Shown: positions 15,576 to 20,000 of the stretch, in pieces
Numbering within the stretch: position 1 is the stretch's first letter
Layout of the letters: each line of letters begins with the position of its first letter
NCBI GenBank assembly: GCA_037447655.1
Contig: JBBHKE010003336.1
Coordinates: 1-20,000 of the forward strand
Length of the DNA: 20,000 bases
Reading direction: 5' to 3'
From: Zygnema cylindricum
Lineage: Eukaryota > Streptophyta > Zygnematophyceae > Zygnematales > Zygnemataceae
Notes under the pieces: generated by a model
What the model saw: only the letters and a program-made list of their open reading frames with translations
Databases searched by the model: none
Told to the model about the DNA's origin: nothing
Translations under genes and position numbers: made by a program

Positions 15576-15880
15576 GGGAGGGGAGGGAGAGGGAGAGAGC
15601 GAGAAAGAGGGAGAGCGTGGAAGAGGGAGAGAATGGAAGAGGGGAGATGAAGAGGGGGAAGAAACGTCCTTGTGAATGAGGCAAAGGAGAGAGAGAGGGA
15701 GAGAAAGGGAGGAAGGGAGAAGGAGAGAAAGCAAAAGAGAGGGGGAGAGGAAGAGGCGAGGGAATGCGAGAGCGAAGGTGGAGAAAGAGAGAGAGCGTAA
15801 GGGAGAGAGTGAAGGAGAGAATGAGAGGGAGAAAGAGAAAAAAGGAGAGGCAGAGAGTCAGAGGGAGGAAGCAAGAGGGA
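15560..15880. repeat. 3' flank: duplicated stop-codon edge and GA-rich tract
   Basis: GGGTGAATGAGGGAGG around the TPST stop recurs as CTTGTGAATGAGGCAAAGG at 15670, offset 104 bp. The tract between and beyond is GA-rich up to about 15880. Long frames here on both strands reflect the microsatellite. No AATAAA signal is visible nearby, so the transcript end is unknown. Confidence 0.75.
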
Positions 15881-16192
15881 TAGAAAGCGGCAGATCGCTT
15901 ATTTATAATTTGAATATGTCTTTAATGTGTCTTTCAAGAAAGAGTTAGTAGAAATAATTTCCAAAAATTTAAGCAGTAATGGTGTACTTTTTTTCGAAGG
16001 GAAATTTTGGAGTACTTGGGTAGGCCATTTTTTCAAAAGCTTTGAACTTTTTTTTTTTTACTATTTTCCCCTTTATCAATTATGTATACATTTACTTTAT
16101 TATAATGTTAACAGGAAAGCACATATCCTAAACGTTCGAAAATTTCCTTTGGTAATTGATCGAGTTTTTTCTTTCCCTTGTCTGGGTGTTGT
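15881..16192. other. 3' intergenic, nothing recognised
   Basis: AT-rich sequence with no repeat or gene signature. The short + strand frame across it has no recognisable domain. Confidence 0.5.
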
Positions 16193-17756
16193 GTGGTTGT
16201 CTCATTGTCTCATGCTTGGAAGACGTGTCTTATAATGTCTCATGATGTCTTATGATTTCTTACGTTGTCTGATTATTTGTCGTATGATGTCTTATGATGT
16301 CTTAAGATGTCTCTAGATGCGTCTAATGATGTCTCTTGATGTCTGATAATGTGTATATATTGTCACATGGTGTTTTATGATGTCATACAATGTCTTATGA
16401 TGGCTTATGATGTCTCATGAAGTCTTAAGATGTTCGATGATGTGCCTTATAATGTCTTATGAATTCTGACGATGTATCTTTTCACGCCTTACGATGTTTG
16501 AAGATGTGTCCAATAATGTCTCATGATGTCTTAAGATGTTTGATGATGTGTCTAATAATGGCTTAGAATGTTTGTTGATGTAATGTCTTATGATGTCTAA
16601 TGATGTGTTTTTTGATGTCTTTTGATGTAAATTGATGTTTGTGATGTGTCTTATGTTGTCTTATGATGTCTTATGATGTCTTATGATGTCTTACGATGTT
16701 TGATGATGTTTCTTATGATGTGTGATAATGCCTGATGATGTGTCTTATGACAGCTTACGGTGTCTTATAATGTCTCATGATGTCTTAGGATGTCTAATGA
16801 TGCGTCTTATGACGTCTTTATAAGTCGTATGATGGCTTATGATGTCTGATGATGTGCCTTGTAATGTCTCATGATGTCTTATGATGTCTAAGGATGTCAT
16901 TTGATTTTTATGATGTCTTATGAAGTCTTTTGATATATGATGATGTGACTTATAATGTCCCATGAGGTCTTATGATGTCTTACGATGTCTTATGATGTTG
17001 CGTGATGGCCTTTGGTGACTTATGATGTCTTACGATGTCTTAGAATGTCTTTTGATGTTTGATGGTGTGGCTTATAATGTCTCATGTTGCCTTATGATGT
17101 CTAAGGATGTCATTTGATTTTTATGATGTCTTGTGATGTCTTTTGATATATGATGATTTGACTTATAATGTCCCGTGAGGTCTTTATGATGTCTTACGAT
17201 GTCTTATGCTGTCTCATGATGGCCTATGATGACTTATGATGTCTTACGATGTCTTAGAATGTCTTTTGATGTTTGATGATGTGACTTATAATGTCTCGTG
17301 TTGTCTTATGATGTGGTACAATGTCCTATGATGTCCTATGATGTGCCTTGTGGTGTCTAACGATGTCTGATGGTGTGTCTTATTATGTCTTCTAATGTCT
17401 TACGATGTCTTATGATGTGTCTGATGATGTCGATTATGATGTCTTATGATGTTTGATGATGTGTGTTATGATGTCTTTTGATGTCTGATGATGTGTCTTA
17501 TAATGTCTCGTGATGTCTTAAGATGCCTTACAATGTCTAATGACATCTTATGATGACTTATGATGTCTAGTTATGTCCCATGAAGTCGAAAGATGTCGTT
17601 AGATATCTTAAGATGTTTGATGATGTGTCTCGTGATGCTTTATGATGTCTTGTGATGGCTTATGATGTCTTGTAATGTCGCATGATGTCTGATGATGTTT
17701 TTTAGTCCTTTTATGATGTCATACGTTAACTTGTGATTTGTCTAATGATGTCATAC
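16193..17756. repeat. 10-bp satellite (TTATGATGTC)n with 213-bp higher-order unit
   Basis: About 1.55 kb of TTATGATGTC and close variants (CTCATGATGT, TTACGATGTC, TTGATGATGTG, TTATAATGTC). The base period is 10 bp with occasional slips. A higher-order repeat is visible: the block from 16881 (ATGATGTCTAAGGATGTCAT, TTGATTTTTATG, ... TTGATATATGATGATGTGAC) recurs from 17094, a 213-bp period, continuing to about 17306. The 10-bp period rotates through all frames, so it does not encode protein. Confidence 0.95.
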
Positions 17757-18864
17757 CCAACTCAGTGATTGCTTATATATAACAATGTCATGATGCATTT
17801 ATCTTATCCAAAAATAATGTACATGTTATATTTTTTCATTATGTATTATATTACCTTTAGTGGGGTAGGGTTTTGTTTGCAGACCGATTTGCTTGAAAAA
17901 TGAAAATCGGTGAATGTTTGGACTTTCAAATATCTGTTTAACTCGATGAGATCATGGTCCATTCTTCAATTTATAATAGTAAAAAATAGGACTTGTTCAA
18001 GCTACCAAACATAAAAATTGTTTCTTTTTTTATCAAACCTCGTGCGCTTTATATGTAGAATCCCCAAATTCTAAAAATCAATATGACTAACCTCTTGTCA
18101 TCAAAGGATGTTCATAGTATCAGGTTTTTTCTAATAAAAATAAACATTATTGTATTGAGAAACTACAGTGAAATTTATACCAAGAAACACTCTTACAAAA
18201 CAACATTGAGTGCTAAGATTAAATTGAACATGACGGTGCTCTAACTATCATGTAATAAGACTATCATTCCGGAAAAAAAATATCGGATTAAAGTGGAAAG
18301 AGGACTAGGGTAAGGCATGGCAACAACGTGACATTTGAATACGAATAAAATGTTGATTGGCAAGAGCGTAGAATTTGAAAGTGAAGGTACAACAACATTC
18401 GAATGTCCTTTGTGTGGAGTTTGTTGTAAATATGAATGAGGCTGTGTCGCCATGTGCCAAAGAAAGAGTTTATTTGTGTCGTTTTCCTCCAAAACTTGGC
18501 GCCGTATCGATTAAATTACAACCTTACAAAGAAAGTGAAAAAAAGTGAAAGTTTGCAACATCTTCAAACTTATAATAAACTACATGTTATCGTCTTGTGT
18601 TTTACAAGCTACAACCACGTCATGCCACGTCATCTTCAAACTTTACCTTCAAACACATCGGAGATGTGTTTTAAATCAAAGTATCACCGCACGAAAAAAA
18701 GGAAACAACTTCGTACGTGTCAAAGGTTTTCAAAAGCTTCAAACTATTTCAGACGACAAGGAAAAGTACAAGATTCCCTTTTTTGTGCGTTTGCGTCCAG
18801 TACGCATTTTTTTACAGGGGTCTCATGAATTCAATATCATTTCACGGCGACTAGACAGGAAGCG
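17757..18864. other. Intergenic, no recognised gene
   Basis: AT-rich up to about 18435. Two overlapping + strand frames of about 130 and 121 codons (18436-18828 and 18545-18910) follow. Neither shows a known domain, and the second runs into a MITE terminal repeat. CATCTTCAAACTT occurs twice (about 18557 and 18631) and CACGTCATG twice near 18620. I treat the region as noncoding. Confidence 0.45.
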
Positions 18865-19085
18865 TACACCGCGAATCGTTATTAGCGTCAAGGTTTTTTT
18901 GGCCACTTAAAGCATCTTTTCTCCGCACACACTTGTCGGATTGTGTATTTGACGACTGCAATTAAAAGGTTACAGTCTCAACTTCCGATTGGCGGTCTCA
19001 CATTGAAAATCCGACAAGTGTGAACAAAGAGAAGATGTTTTAAGTGGCGAAAAAAACCTTGACGCTAATGACGACTCGCGGTGTA
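18865..19085. mobile_element. TA-flanked MITE with ~76-bp terminal inverted repeats
   Basis: The element is 18867-19083 (217 bp) with TA on each side. The left arm 18867-18942 and right arm 19008-19083 are inverted copies over about 76 bases with few mismatches: both read CACCGCGA(A/G)TCG, TTAGCGTCAAGGTTTTTTT, CCACTTAAA, CACACTTGTCGGATT. The ends match the other family members but the interior is different, and the whole would fold into a long hairpin with a loop of about 65 bases. Confidence 0.92.
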
Positions 19086-19287
19086 AATGTAAAGGCAACC
19101 TCTTCAACCATGAACCAACTCAACGCTAGTAGGTTGTATGTCTATAATGGTACGCAAAAACGTATACAATGCGATAACACACATTGCAGACGTTGACAAT
19201 CGACTGGGGACACGACCTTAGTTACGGCATGAATTGCTTCAGAATATAATGTGTTGATTATCAGTAGGGTTTTGTCGATAACATGTA

Positions 19288-19770
19288 ATCCTCTATAGAG
19301 GTCGCAAAAGTCAAAATTTTAGATAACTGAAACCGACAATTTTTTTTTTTCAAAATTTGAATACCCGATGCCCGACCGAGTTATGTCATGCTCCAAAATT
19401 GTTGATAGTTACCCGAAACGCGTTTGACGAAAAAAAAAAGTGAACCCAAACTCGATTTCTCGCGACTACCCGTACCATCCCGTACCCGAAAAAGTACAAA
19501 ATTAATGGTACATCTCTCTCGTACGTTCTACAATACCAAGCGTAGGAAGTACAATAATTTTGGATAGTATTGACAGTACAAAACTTTTATTTTTTTTCGT
19601 TTTTTGCTTACCCGACCATAACCGATTTTTGTTTTTTTTTTCTGTGATTCAACCACCCGAATTCGCCCGCCCCCAAATTTGGCACCCGAATCTGTTCCGG
19701 ATCCGACACGGGCGGTCGGTTAACGGTTGGTTACGGTTTCGGTTAACCAGTTGCGACCTCTGATCCTGTA
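19288..19770 (-). mobile_element. hAT-like MITE, copy 2, with 8-bp target-site duplication
   Basis: The element is 19296-19762 (467 bp), the reverse complement of the family copy at 28-490. Terminal repeats are TAGAGGTCGCAAA and TTGCGACCTCTG. The flanks are ATCCTCTA (19288-19295) and ATCCTGTA (19763-19770), a 7-of-8 duplication different from that of copy 1, so the two insertions are independent. There is no transposase gene. Short open frames inside both copies are noncoding. Confidence 0.87.
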
Positions 19771-20000
19771 TGTCCCTTTTTTGGCTTAACGATAATCGAT
19801 TTATTGGCACGAGATATCGTAGCCGGTGTTATCGCGAGAAAAAATCGGCAATGTCGGGCTTTTTATTGCGACAGCTCTGGTACCGACAAGTATCGGCGAA
19901 AGCTTTACGGTTTATTACTTAAATTTAAACGGATAGCTGTCCGTATTGAAATCTTGTTACATAGGGTAAGTAACAGATTTTCATACGTGGCATGCCAACT
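19771..20000. other. Window end, nothing recognised
   Basis: No gene or repeat is identifiable after the second hAT-like element. GATATCGTAGCCGG and GTATCGGCGAAAGC segments look like unique sequence or an unknown element cut by the window edge. Confidence 0.4.

Noticed and set aside
15146-15874. Several Ser/Pro/Leu-rich minus-strand frames
   Set aside because: They are antisense to GA-rich microsatellite in exon 12 and its 3' flank, with no domain.
16193-17756. CRISPR-like array
   Set aside because: Units are contiguous 10-bp repeats without unique spacers, in a eukaryotic context.
18436-18910. Overlapping frames of 130 and 121 codons as a gene
   Set aside because: No recognisable domain, two competing frames over the same bases, and one ends inside a MITE arm. 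A lineage-specific gene cannot be fully excluded.
20-19770. The two inverted elements as terminal repeats of one giant transposon
   Set aside because: Each has its own complete pair of termini and its own, different 8-bp target duplication, so they are separate insertions.
1-20000. tRNA, rRNA, bacterial operon or defence system
   Set aside because: No tRNA-like B box with paired stems, no rRNA sequence and no clustered intron-free genes were seen.

Overview
This is eukaryotic nuclear DNA. It has GT-AG introns, AT-rich intron sequence, many purine/pyrimidine microsatellites and small non-autonomous DNA transposons, and no operon-like packing. One protein-coding gene is recognisable. It lies on the + strand, spans about 3225-15575, and I could piece it together from at least twelve exons. 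The product is a plant-type tyrosylprotein sulfotransferase (TPST): a signal peptide, a 5'-phosphosulfate-binding motif HIPRTGGRT, the CPRSYD and THDDYSLM blocks, a 3'-phosphate-binding motif with RDP and SSYEF, the PWNYLVP and AGLTNYS blocks, and a C-terminal membrane anchor. This family is known from land plants and algae, so the host is probably a photosynthetic eukaryote (a green or streptophyte alga, or another algal lineage). I cannot name the species.

Layout. 20-498: a hAT-like MITE with its target-site duplication. 630-835: a small TA-flanked MITE. 836-2700: intergenic DNA rich in TACAG/CTGTA motifs. 2779-3216: a GA-rich tract just before the start codon. 3225-15575: the TPST gene with eleven introns of about 70 bp to 2.8 kb. 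15576-15880: GA-rich 3' flank. 16193-17756: a roughly 1.55 kb satellite of a 10-bp unit with a 213-bp higher-order period. 17757-18866: no recognisable gene. 18867-19083: a long-hairpin MITE. 19288-19770: a second hAT-like MITE, inverted relative to the first, with its own target-site duplication.

The most unusual signal is not a second gene but how this gene's introns are built. At most exon edges (5' of exons 2, 4, 6 and 10; 3' of exons 4, 6, 8, 9 and 11; and the stop-codon end) the adjacent intron or flank holds one to four further copies of that same exon edge, splice site included, in direct orientation at spacings of about 90-380 bp. Several sets show decay with distance. The introns seem to have grown by repeated local tandem duplication across splice junctions, leaving decoy splice sites and exon fragments. 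The second point is that an 11-T run inside the PAPS-binding motif of exon 2 puts the two halves of the motif in different frames. This is either a homopolymer sequencing error or a real frameshift.
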